Assembly (NCBI GenBank): GCA_944382965.1
Contig: CALWOA010000001.1
Coordinates: forward strand, 124,001 to 188,000
Reading direction: 5' to 3'
Origin: an uncultured Oscillospiraceae bacterium
GTDB lineage: Bacteria; Bacillota; Clostridia; Oscillospirales; Oscillospiraceae
DNA: 64,000 nt
In this document: positions 17,487-24,802 of the stretch, piece by piece
Numbering within the stretch: the stretch's first letter is position 1
Layout of the letters: each line of letters starts with the position of its first letter
Notes under the pieces: model-generated
The model's input: the letters and a program-made list of their open reading frames with translations, nothing else
Databases searched by the model: none
Told to the model about the DNA's origin: nothing
Program-made: the position numbers and the translations under genes

Positions 17487-18476
17487 TTATGCTTTGTATG
17501 CAGGGGTATCCGCCGGGGCATCCAGCAGCGCCTTCAGCTCGTCATCCAGACGCAGCAGGCTGATGGAGAATCCGGCCATTTCCAGGGAGGTCATGTAGTT
17601 GCCCACCAAGGTCTTGTAAACCTTGATGCCCTTTTCTGCCAGAACGTCTGCAACCCGGTTGTTGATGATATACAGTTCCATCAAAGGTGTTGCGCCGGAG
17701 CCATTGACCATCACGGCAACCTCGCTGCCGCTGTAGTCAATATCCGCCAGAATCTTGGACAGCAGATGGTCAGTGATGTCATTGGCGGTCATGATCTTTT
17801 CTTTGTGGGTGCCGGGTTCGCCGTGGATGCCGATGCCCACTTCCATTTCGTCCTCACCGATTTCAAAGCCGGGCTTGCCAGCGGCAGGAACGGTGCAGGG
17901 GGTCAGGGCTGCGCCCATGGTGCGCACATTGTCGATAACTTTCTGGGCAACGGCGTGAACTTCCTCCAGAGTTGCGCCTTGCTCTGCCTTGGCACCGGCG
18001 ATCTTATGTACAAAAATCGTGCCTGCCACACCCCGGCGTCCGGTGGTGTACAGAGAGTCCTGAACGGCCACGTCGTCATTGGAGACTACGCTCATGCATT
18101 TGATACCGTCCATTTCGGCCATTTCTGCGGCCATTTCAAAATTCATTACATCACCAGTATAGTTCTTGATGACCAGCAGAACACCGGCGGGGGTAGCCAC
18201 TTCCCGAATGGCAGCTTCTACCTGGTCGGGGGTGGGGGAGGTAAAGACCGCGCCTGCCACCGCTGCATCCAGCATGCCCTTGCCTACGAAGCCGCCATGG
18301 GCGGGTTCGTGGCCGGAACCGCCGCCGGAAACCAGTGCAACCTTATCTGTTTTTTTCTCCGCACGGACCAAAACATTGTAATCCGGCAGTTTTTTCAGGT
18401 GCTGCGGATGGGCCTTTGCAATGCCCTGGAGCATTTCCAGTTCTACATTTTCCACTTGATTGATCAGTTTTTTCAT
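17487..18476 (-). CDS. dhaK: DhaK, dihydroxyacetone-binding subunit
   Basis: A 329-residue protein. GGGSGHEPAHGGFVGKGML (residues about 51-69) forms the substrate pocket, and the His that binds dihydroxyacetone covalently is in GIGIHGEPG (about 212-220). With DhaL and DhaM it makes dihydroxyacetone phosphate using PEP through the PTS. No DhaR, DhaQ or DhaS regulator is adjacent, and no glycerol dehydrogenase gene is in the window. Confidence 0.93.
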   Translation of the reverse strand: MKKLINQVENVELEMLQGIAKAHPQHLKKLPDYNVLVRAEKKTDKVALVSGGGSGHEPAHGGFVGKGMLDAAVAGAVFTSPTPDQVEAAIREVATPAGVLLVIKNYTGDVMNFEMAAEMAEMDGIKCMSVVSNDDVAVQDSLYTTGRRGVAGTIFVHKIAGAKAEQGATLEEVHAVAQKVIDNVRTMGAALTPCTVPAAGKPGFEIGEDEMEVGIGIHGEPGTHKEKIMTANDITDHLLSKILADIDYSGSEVAVMVNGSGATPLMELYIINNRVADVLAEKGIKVYKTLVGNYMTSLEMAGFSISLLRLDDELKALLDAPADTPAYKA

Positions 18477-18544
18477 TGCAGATAACCTCCATGTCTATGT
18501 TGGATTCCCAGCGGGTGAGCGTTCTTTCTCCTAGCTCATTGTGT

Positions 18545-18573
18545 ATTTTAACATAATTCTGGGGCGTTTGCAA
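18545..18573 (-). promoter_or_regulatory. Promoter of dhaKLM
   Basis: Minus-strand TTGCAA (18568-18573), a 17-bp spacer and TAAAAT (18545-18550). Confidence 0.65.
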
Positions 18574-18611
18574 GAATGTATTTGTTAATATTATGTAATA
18601 GGAATGAAAGA

Positions 18612-18639
18612 TTGGTAATTTTTCAAAAAATATTATAAA
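18612..18639 (+). promoter_or_regulatory. Candidate promoter of the ECF sigma gene
   Basis: TTGGTA (18612-18617), 16 bp and TATAAA (18634-18639). It may instead be read by the ECF factor itself; no paired motif could be confirmed. Confidence 0.35.
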
Positions 18640-18717
18640 CTATACGACGGAAGCAGATTTTTGGTGTCTGGATAGGTGAAGATCGATCTTGTACAGACAG
18701 ATAAGGAAGTGAGCATT

Positions 18718-19275
18718 ATGGAAGACGGCCAGATTGTCAGGCTGTATTTTGCCCGGGATGAACGGGCCATTGCCGAAACTGCCGGCAAATATTCCGCCTA
18801 CTGCCACAGCATCGCCTACCGGATTCTGGAAAATCACTCGGATTCTGAAGAAGTGGTAAACGATACCTTCCTGGGAGCCTGGAACTCCATTCCCCCGACG
18901 AAACCCATATCCTTACCGGCCTACCTGGGAAAGATTTCCAGACGGCTGGCGCTGAACAAATGGAGATGCGGCCGTACCCAAAAACGAGGGGCAGGGGAAG
19001 CCGCCCTGGCGCTGGAAGAACTGGAAGGCTGTATCTCCTGGGGAGATTCTGCGGAAGCGGCGCTGGAAGGCAAGGAACTTTCGGAAAGCGTCAGCCGCTT
19101 TGTCAAGGCGTTGGACCAGACCGAAGGACGGATTTTCGTTCTGCGGTACTGGCATCTGTATTCCATCCGAGAGATTGCGCACAAGTACCATTTTTCCGAA
19201 AGCAAAGTCAAATCCATGCTGAGCCGCACCCGGGGGAAATTGCAAAAACATCTGAAAAAGGAGGGTGTTTTATGA
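18718..19275 (+). CDS. ECF-type RNA polymerase sigma factor
   Basis: ATG 18718 (MEDGQIVRLYFARDE) follows AAGGAAG and is preferred over the GTG at 18676. The 185-residue protein has sigma region 2 (YSAYCHSIAYRILENHSDSEEVVNDTFLGAWNSIPP, broken here into its parts: YCHSIAYRIL then DSEEVVNDTF then GAWNSIPP) and region 4 with the helix-turn-helix LYSIREIAHKYHFSESKVKS near the C-terminus. The next gene overlaps it by four bases and looks like its membrane anti-sigma factor. The sigma factor at 51431-51991 is of the same type, with the shared NSIPPTKP / NAIPPTKP motif. Confidence 0.85.
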   Translation: MEDGQIVRLYFARDERAIAETAGKYSAYCHSIAYRILENHSDSEEVVNDTFLGAWNSIPPTKPISLPAYLGKISRRLALNKWRCGRTQKRGAGEAALALEELEGCISWGDSAEAALEGKELSESVSRFVKALDQTEGRIFVLRYWHLYSIREIAHKYHFSESKVKSMLSRTRGKLQKHLKKEGVL

Positions 19276-20363
19276 AAAAAGCGAAAAATCTTTTGGAAGC
19301 TATCAACGATTTGGACGATGAAATTATTCTGGATGCCCTGTCCAAACCGGTTACATATTCCAATAAACGAAAAATCCTTCGGGTGCTTGGCGCAGCGGCG
19401 CTGCTTGCGGCCATGGGCTTGACGGCCTGCGGCGTGCATTCTCTCAGCGTGTGGTATCAGAACTACTTTGCCCAGCAATCCCAGACGGAACTGAGTGAAG
19501 AACAAAAGACGTATTTGAATGAAAATGTCATTGAGGTTGCTCCCCAGCAGCCGGGACTGACCATAGAATCTGCCCTGACCGACGGTATTCGGATTTTTAT
19601 GAAACTGCGCATCACAGCGCCAGACTATGTTGCATCTTACCCATACGAGGATTGGCATGCATTTGCCTACCCCGGAAATGACTCTCCTGATACGGAGTAC
19701 GGAGATGACTCTCCTGATGCGGAGTACGCAGATCAAGATGTTGTAACGCTGGATGGAAACAGAATCTATAATTCCCTGCAGTACCTTCTGGTGGACGATG
19801 GAGATGGCTTGGATTATACCATGGATTATGTTGTTTTAGGTATGCTGGAGGGCTTCTGGAACCCGGAGACCCAGGAAGAAGAACCACTGGATCTGGCTGG
19901 AAAGACAATCAAAATCCATTTCCGGGACTTCTATCAGAGAGTCAGCAACAAAGAGTGTACGGAGTGGGAAGATCAGCAGATTATCGCCGGAGATTGGGAA
20001 TTTGACATTCCTGTGACAGAGGACAGTCTGCGCACCAGAGAACTGATCTCCCAACCGGCGGAAGGCTCTCTGCGCTACCTGGATATGGAAGCGGAGGAAA
20101 AAACCGTCTGCTGGAAAGAAGGCGTGCCCATTCCTTACATCACCCTCCGGGCGCTGACCGTGGATATTGGTTATGACAGCCCCGGTCTCGGCGGTGATTT
20201 TGGACAGGAAATCCGCGCGGTTATGAAAGACGGGAGCGAAATGACTCTCATGGCCCAGTGGGGTGGTGTAGACGTTATCCGTTATTTCCTGGATTCGCCG
20301 ATGATGATTGACCAGGTTGACCACCTGATTTTTGAGGACGGAACGGTTATCCCCGCATCCTAA
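19272..20363 (+). CDS. Membrane-anchored anti-sigma-like protein
   Basis: ATG 19272 overlaps the sigma stop (ATGA). The 363-residue protein has a cytosolic N-terminus (MKKAKNLLEAINDLDDEIILDAL) fitted to hold a sigma factor, one TM (about residues 39-56), and an extracellular domain of unknown fold. The TM ends in LTAC, which resembles a lipobox, but the long charged lead is unlike a lipoprotein signal. A 27-bp tandem duplication at 19678-19731 gives two DSPD(T/A)EY(G/A)D units. Role inferred from coupling and topology. Confidence 0.65.
   Translation: MKKAKNLLEAINDLDDEIILDALSKPVTYSNKRKILRVLGAAALLAAMGLTACGVHSLSVWYQNYFAQQSQTELSEEQKTYLNENVIEVAPQQPGLTIESALTDGIRIFMKLRITAPDYVASYPYEDWHAFAYPGNDSPDTEYGDDSPDAEYADQDVVTLDGNRIYNSLQYLLVDDGDGLDYTMDYVVLGMLEGFWNPETQEEEPLDLAGKTIKIHFRDFYQRVSNKECTEWEDQQIIAGDWEFDIPVTEDSLRTRELISQPAEGSLRYLDMEAEEKTVCWKEGVPIPYITLRALTVDIGYDSPGLGGDFGQEIRAVMKDGSEMTLMAQWGGVDVIRYFLDSPMMIDQVDHLIFEDGTVIPAS
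19678..19731 (+). repeat. 27-bp tandem duplication inside the anti-sigma-like gene
   Basis: Two copies, 19678-19704 and 19705-19731, differ at two bases and encode a nine-residue acidic repeat. Being in frame, the copy number could vary by slippage. Confidence 0.85.
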
Positions 20364-20401
20364 AATGCTTTGGATTGTGACCGAAAATACAAAACATAAG
20401 G

Positions 20402-20432
20402 AGAGCCGCCAGGTCGTTTGCCTGGCGGCTCT
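20402..20432. terminator. Bidirectional terminator
   Basis: AGAGCCGCCAGG / CCTGGCGGCTCT perfect stem between convergent genes. Confidence 0.8.
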
Positions 20433-20453
20433 TGCAATGTTTGACTAAAAAAG

Positions 20454-22163
20454 CTACTGAGATACCGTAAAGAGGGAATAAAAATAGTTCTTTTCTGCCA
20501 TCAGTTGGTCAAATGTGCCGGATTCCACAATTCTTCCGCTTTTCATCGCCAGAATGCAGTCGTAGCGTTTCAGCAGTGCAGCATCCAGATTGTGGGTCAC
20601 AACGATGCGTGTCATGCAGTCCAAATCCAGAATGGAAGTGGCGACCTGATATGCGGTGGCGGCGTCCAGTGCGGCGGTGGCTTCATCCACCAGCAGAATG
20701 TGGGATTTTTTCAGCAAACTTCTGGCAATGGAAATGCGCTGCTTTTCTCCACCGGACAGGCCGCTGCCGTTTTCTCCGCACAGATAATCTTCGCCCCGCT
20801 CCCCAATTAGTTTGGATAGTCCGGACAGCGCAATGGCACGGTTCACTTCTTCTTCCGGAAATCCATGGAACATGGTGATGTTGTCCCGGATGGAAGCGTT
20901 GAATACAAACACATTCTGCTGAATCATGGAAATCCCATCGTAAAGGGAATCGCTGCTGATTGTCCGGATTTCCTGACCGCCGTAGCAGATTTCTCCGGAG
21001 TAGTTCTCGTGACTTCCCATCATCAGGTTCAGCAAAGTGGATTTCCCGCTGCCGGAGGCCCCCACGATTGCGTAGCTTTTTCCCTCTTCAAACGTTACGC
21101 TGATCTGCCGCAGGATATCGTTTCCAGTCTCGTAACCAAAGGACACATTCTTGAATTGTATATCCGCATTCTGCTGACTTGTCAGATGTACGCCAGCTTC
21201 CCGGACATTGTCCTGCAGGGCCGCGGCCAGCTTGTCAATCAAGGCAGCCGCCGCTTTCCGCTGGGCAAGCTGTTCCGGCAGTTCCTGAATGGGATAAATG
21301 ATATTGCCAGTCAAATCCAGAAACACAATCAGAATACCCGGTGTGATCTGAAAACCGTACTGTACCAGAATGCCACCTACCAGGAAGGTTCCCAGCTGGG
21401 CGACCACGCCTGCAACGCCTGCCATCGTGTTGACAACGGTAGCCCACTTGCGCTTGTCACACTTTGCCTGTTCCGCTGCGGCATTATTTTTGGCGAACAG
21501 GGCCGCAATGGCCTTTTCTGCTTTGAAGCTTTTCATCACGGAAAAGCCGGTGAGACTGTCTTTCAGCGTGGAAACCAGAACGCCATTCCGATCCGAAGCC
21601 CTGCGCTCTGCCTGGGCAATACGGTTTCCGGCGATTAAGGATGCACCGATGGGCAGAAGAAAAAAGGCGCAGGAGATTCCCGTCATAATGGGGCTGTACA
21701 GCAGCATCATAATCAGTGCGCCCACGGCCACAATGCAGTTGTGGAGAATGTCAAACTGGGCTTCTAAGTAACTTTTCTCAATCACCGCCGCATCATTGGA
21801 AAAAGCGGACAGGTACTGGGAGGTATCTTCTTTACAGAACGCCGCAATGCTCTTTTGGGTCAGCTTTTGAAAGGCGTAGTCTTTGTACTGACGCATGGCC
21901 TTTTCCAGAAAATGGGGCTTGGAAAGATAGGTCATCCCTTTGCCGAGCAGAATAAGCCCCACGACTCCTCCCAGCATCAGCCCCAAAGTGGGCAGTCCCA
22001 GAGAGCCGGGAACGCCGGAAATGGCATCGATCATCTGCTGCAGCAGCCAGGAAATGACCAGATTCACTCCGGCAATCAGCAAAGCCGACAGCACTGCCAG
22101 GAAGAAGGAAAACCGGTTCTGATGAAAAAATTGGGAAATTAGTTTTTTTCGTTCACGCTTCAT
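20454..22163 (-). CDS. ABC exporter, fused permease and ATPase
   Basis: A 569-residue half-transporter of the MsbA/bacteriocin-exporter class. It has six hydrophobic segments in residues 1-310 and an ATPase domain after about 330 with Walker A GASGSGKSTLL, signature LSGGEKQRISIAR and Walker B ILLVDEATAALD. The substrate is unknown. It starts 11 bases inside the upstream XRE regulator gene, so the regulator and the exporter form one unit. A homodimer is likely because no second half-transporter is adjacent. Confidence 0.88.
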   Translation of the reverse strand: MKRERKKLISQFFHQNRFSFFLAVLSALLIAGVNLVISWLLQQMIDAISGVPGSLGLPTLGLMLGGVVGLILLGKGMTYLSKPHFLEKAMRQYKDYAFQKLTQKSIAAFCKEDTSQYLSAFSNDAAVIEKSYLEAQFDILHNCIVAVGALIMMLLYSPIMTGISCAFFLLPIGASLIAGNRIAQAERRASDRNGVLVSTLKDSLTGFSVMKSFKAEKAIAALFAKNNAAAEQAKCDKRKWATVVNTMAGVAGVVAQLGTFLVGGILVQYGFQITPGILIVFLDLTGNIIYPIQELPEQLAQRKAAAALIDKLAAALQDNVREAGVHLTSQQNADIQFKNVSFGYETGNDILRQISVTFEEGKSYAIVGASGSGKSTLLNLMMGSHENYSGEICYGGQEIRTISSDSLYDGISMIQQNVFVFNASIRDNITMFHGFPEEEVNRAIALSGLSKLIGERGEDYLCGENGSGLSGGEKQRISIARSLLKKSHILLVDEATAALDAATAYQVATSILDLDCMTRIVVTHNLDAALLKRYDCILAMKSGRIVESGTFDQLMAEKNYFYSLFTVSQ

Positions 22164-23229
22164 CCTGAATTTCCCTCCATAATGCGGTTAGTTCTTTGCT
22201 GTCTACATCCAGCAGCACTTTCTCGATTCCGTCCATAGCGGTTTGCCCCAGGTTATCTACTGCGGAAGCCACGGTGTCATTGGGAACAAACCGCATACTG
22301 GTTATATCGTAGATGGGTGCGCTGTCAAAGCGTTGGGCGAGAGCCTTGGCCCGGCGCAGATATGTTTCGGCACAGTCTGGTTCCTTCTGTTCTAGGGATA
22401 CAGAAGCCCGAAGCACCCAAAGCGTGGCTTCCGGCTTGTCCATACAGCATACGGTTCCCGGTTTTTTCAGTCCCGGATAGAAGGAAAGCGCCCAATCCAG
22501 CAATGCGGCGGCGCTTTCGTAGTCTCCCGTTTTGTAGTAAATGTTGAGATACCCTGTGACGATCCGCATATGGGAAGCATACAAATCGATCAAAGCTCGA
22601 GACAGGTAGGGGAGCGCCCCTTCCGTGTCATTGCAAAAGGAGGCCAGCGTCAGCCCAATTTCGTCGTCATTCAGCCGGCAAGGATTGTGGGTTTTCAGAA
22701 TCTGGAGCCCTTTGCCATAGTCTCCCAGGGAAATGTGGATATCCGCAATGACTTTCCACAGGGAAATTTCGCTGATTTTTGGGTCGGTATTTTGCTCAAT
22801 TAAGTGACAGGCGTGGTTGAAAAGGGACAGCGCGCGCTTCAAATAGGCTTCCTGCTGCTGATAAATACCCCGGACATAGTAGTTATCAGCGCTGTAGTAG
22901 ACGATTTCAAAGCAGTTGGGGTATCGCTGCAGCGCTTTTTCCGCATCTGACAGAGCATTCTGAGATTCTCTGTCATGCACATAATGTTTAAGCCTTTCCA
23001 CGATAGCATCTTTCTTGTTGTTTCGCAGGGTATACCCAATCAACACATCTGTAGACACATCAAATAAGTCTGCCATGTCCGTGATGAGGGACAGTTCCGG
23101 TGTCGCTGCGCCCCGTTCCCATTTGGACACTGCGGCGAAGCTGACTCCCAATGCGTCCGCCAGCTGCTGCTGGGTCATGTGATTCGCCTTTCGCAGTTTG
23201 CAGATATTTTCGGAAAGTGATTGTTTCAT
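22153..23229 (-). CDS. XRE-family regulator with C-terminal TPR-like region
   Basis: The start ATG 23229 follows GGAGGAG; the ATG at 23250 lacks a site. The 358-residue protein has an N-terminal HTH (residues about 6-60: LRKANHMTQQQLADALGVSF and VSKWERGAATPEL). The rest is helical repeats rich in A, L and Y that look like tetratricopeptide repeats, as in peptide-responsive RRNPP-like or Clostridial XRE-TPR regulators. It overlaps the exporter gene, so it may control it in response to a peptide or drug. This is inference. Confidence 0.8.
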   Translation of the reverse strand: MKQSLSENICKLRKANHMTQQQLADALGVSFAAVSKWERGAATPELSLITDMADLFDVSTDVLIGYTLRNNKKDAIVERLKHYVHDRESQNALSDAEKALQRYPNCFEIVYYSADNYYVRGIYQQQEAYLKRALSLFNHACHLIEQNTDPKISEISLWKVIADIHISLGDYGKGLQILKTHNPCRLNDDEIGLTLASFCNDTEGALPYLSRALIDLYASHMRIVTGYLNIYYKTGDYESAAALLDWALSFYPGLKKPGTVCCMDKPEATLWVLRASVSLEQKEPDCAETYLRRAKALAQRFDSAPIYDITSMRFVPNDTVASAVDNLGQTAMDGIEKVLLDVDSKELTALWREIQDEA

Positions 23230-23381
23230 AGTGTTCTCCTCCGTTTCCATGCCACCATTCTAGCACGGGATTGCGGAAAAGGACAGATGCTGATTGTACA
23301 ATTTGTTAAGGAAAAGTTGAACCAATGGTTTAGAAAACCGGAATGTCAACTTGGTACGCAGATAGCTGGGGGCGCCCACTT

Positions 23382-24590
23382 TCATTGGTTGGCAGTGTCA
23401 TTTGACAGCAGCTTGCGGTAGGTAAAATCCATACCCAATGCACCCAAAGGAGCGGTAATCAGAATCGCCAAAACCGCTACCGTCAGAACAATCTGACCAC
23501 AGGGCAGACCCAGTGCCAGAGGAACGGAACCGATGGCAGCCTGGACGGTGGCTTTGGAAAGGTAGGCAATGACACAGAACAGCCGCTCTTTCCGATTCAG
23601 AGCGGTGCCGGTCATGCACAGCAGTACCCCCACCGCCCGGAAAACCAATGCAATCAGAATGATGGCCACGGCGCTCAGTCCTGCACCCAGGGTGTAACGG
23701 ATATCCACCGCCGCACCCACCAGAACGAACAAAATTACCTCTGCTGCCAGCCACAATTTTCCAAATTTTTCGGACAGTCGCTGGGATACGAAAGGAATGC
23801 TTTTGATTTTGATTACACAGGCCATGCTGACAACGGCCAGCAGTCCGGAGACGGATACCACACTTTTAAGCCAGGTTTCCATGGCCATCAGCAGGAAAGA
23901 CGTTCCTAGAACGATGATGACTTTCATGCTGTTTCTGACGCAGTGTTTGTAAGCATAGGCAGTTTCAAAGAAGCGGCTGAGCAGATACCCGGTAGCTGCA
24001 CCCAAAGCCACACCCAGAATCATGGAAATGGGGATGTTGATAAAATCCAGAACCCGGGCGCTGCCGCCCTGGGCCATGCTGACAAAGGTGGAGAAGAGTA
24101 CAATGACGAAAATATCGTCACAGGAAGCCCCTGCCATAATCATCTGGGGAATGCTTTTCCGGGTGCCGTATCCGCTATCCATCAGCCCAACCATCCGGGG
24201 AATTACCACCGCAGGGGAGACAGCACCCAATACGGCGCCCATTACCGCAGCTTCAATTCTGCTGATGCCTAAGATATAGGGCGCAAACAAGAAAAACGCC
24301 AGAATCTCCATACAGGCCGGGACAAAAGACATGAGAATTGCCGGACGCCCCACCTGTTTCAGATCCGACAAGTTTAAGGACAACCCGGCCTTCAGCAAAA
24401 TGATAATCAAAGCCATTTGCCGAAGATCCGACGAGATGTCCAAAATGGACGGGTCCAGCAGATCCAGAACGTAGGGACCCAGCACAATGCCCGTCAGCAG
24501 CATGCCGATGATCCGTGGCAGCATCAGTCGTTGACAGATGGCAGCCATAGCAAGTCCTACCAGAAAAATCAGTGCCAGGGATGATAACAT
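23382..24590 (-). CDS. Cation/proton antiporter, CPA-type
   Basis: A 402-residue protein with about 11-13 TM segments. Pore-region hallmarks are LKAGLSLNL (near residue 67) and the paired acids in MAGASCDDIFVIVLFS (about 152-167), matching the ND/DD motif of CPA2 antiporters. KefB/NapA-like Na+(K+)/H+ exchange is likely. There is no C-terminal TrkA regulatory domain. AGGAGG is seven bases before the ATG. The gene is transcribed alone, from a strong promoter through a structured leader (24612-24660). Confidence 0.82.
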   Translation of the reverse strand: MLSSLALIFLVGLAMAAICQRLMLPRIIGMLLTGIVLGPYVLDLLDPSILDISSDLRQMALIIILLKAGLSLNLSDLKQVGRPAILMSFVPACMEILAFFLFAPYILGISRIEAAVMGAVLGAVSPAVVIPRMVGLMDSGYGTRKSIPQMIMAGASCDDIFVIVLFSTFVSMAQGGSARVLDFINIPISMILGVALGAATGYLLSRFFETAYAYKHCVRNSMKVIIVLGTSFLLMAMETWLKSVVSVSGLLAVVSMACVIKIKSIPFVSQRLSEKFGKLWLAAEVILFVLVGAAVDIRYTLGAGLSAVAIILIALVFRAVGVLLCMTGTALNRKERLFCVIAYLSKATVQAAIGSVPLALGLPCGQIVLTVAVLAILITAPLGALGMDFTYRKLLSNDTANQ

Positions 24591-24611
24591 ATTTTTTCCT
24601 CCTATAGACGC

Positions 24612-24660
24612 AAAAAAGCTGATGCCCCTCTGCGACGAAAATCACAGAAGTCATCAGCTT
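24612..24660 (-). ncRNA. Structured leader RNA of the antiporter (candidate ion riboswitch or attenuator)
   Basis: On the minus strand the arms AAGCTGATG and CATCAGCTT (9 bp) enclose a second 6-bp stem (TCTGTG / CGCAGA) with an 8-base loop. The joints are ACT on one side and GGGG on the other. Six T follow the outer stem at once, then AGGAGG and the ATG. The outer stem could thus be both an aptamer stem and a terminator stem. The general shape recalls the small Na+ and Li+ riboswitch classes that control antiporters; class membership is unverified. Confidence 0.55.
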
Positions 24661-24707
24661 AACAAGCGGTTTCGGTTTTCCGGGGGAGAACTTCATTCCC
24701 GGGGGAA

Positions 24708-24736
24708 ATTATAGCAGTGGCAGGAAAATTTGTAAA
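24708..24736 (-). promoter_or_regulatory. Promoter of the antiporter transcript
   Basis: Minus-strand TTTACA (24731-24736), 17 bp and a perfect TATAAT (24708-24713). This predicts a leader of about 110 nt. Confidence 0.75.
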
Positions 24737-24762
24737 TTGTGTTTTCTTACAATTAAAATGGA

Positions 24763-24797
24763 AACCCGGCTGTGTCGTTTGGCAACACAGCCGGGTT
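24763..24797 (-). terminator. Terminator of glgB
   Basis: AACCCGGCTGTGT / CACAGCCGGGTT hairpin right after the stop, with a T-rich minus-strand tail. Confidence 0.75.
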
Positions 24798-24802
24798 GTT
24801 TC

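Noticed and set aside
16839..18485. 548-codon plus-strand frame opposite dhaL/dhaK
   Set aside because: Covers two real minus-strand genes and their junction; shadow.
18960..19271. N-terminal extension of the anti-sigma-like protein into the sigma gene
   Set aside because: Out-of-frame reading of the sigma gene; the ATGA overlap at 19272 is the natural start.
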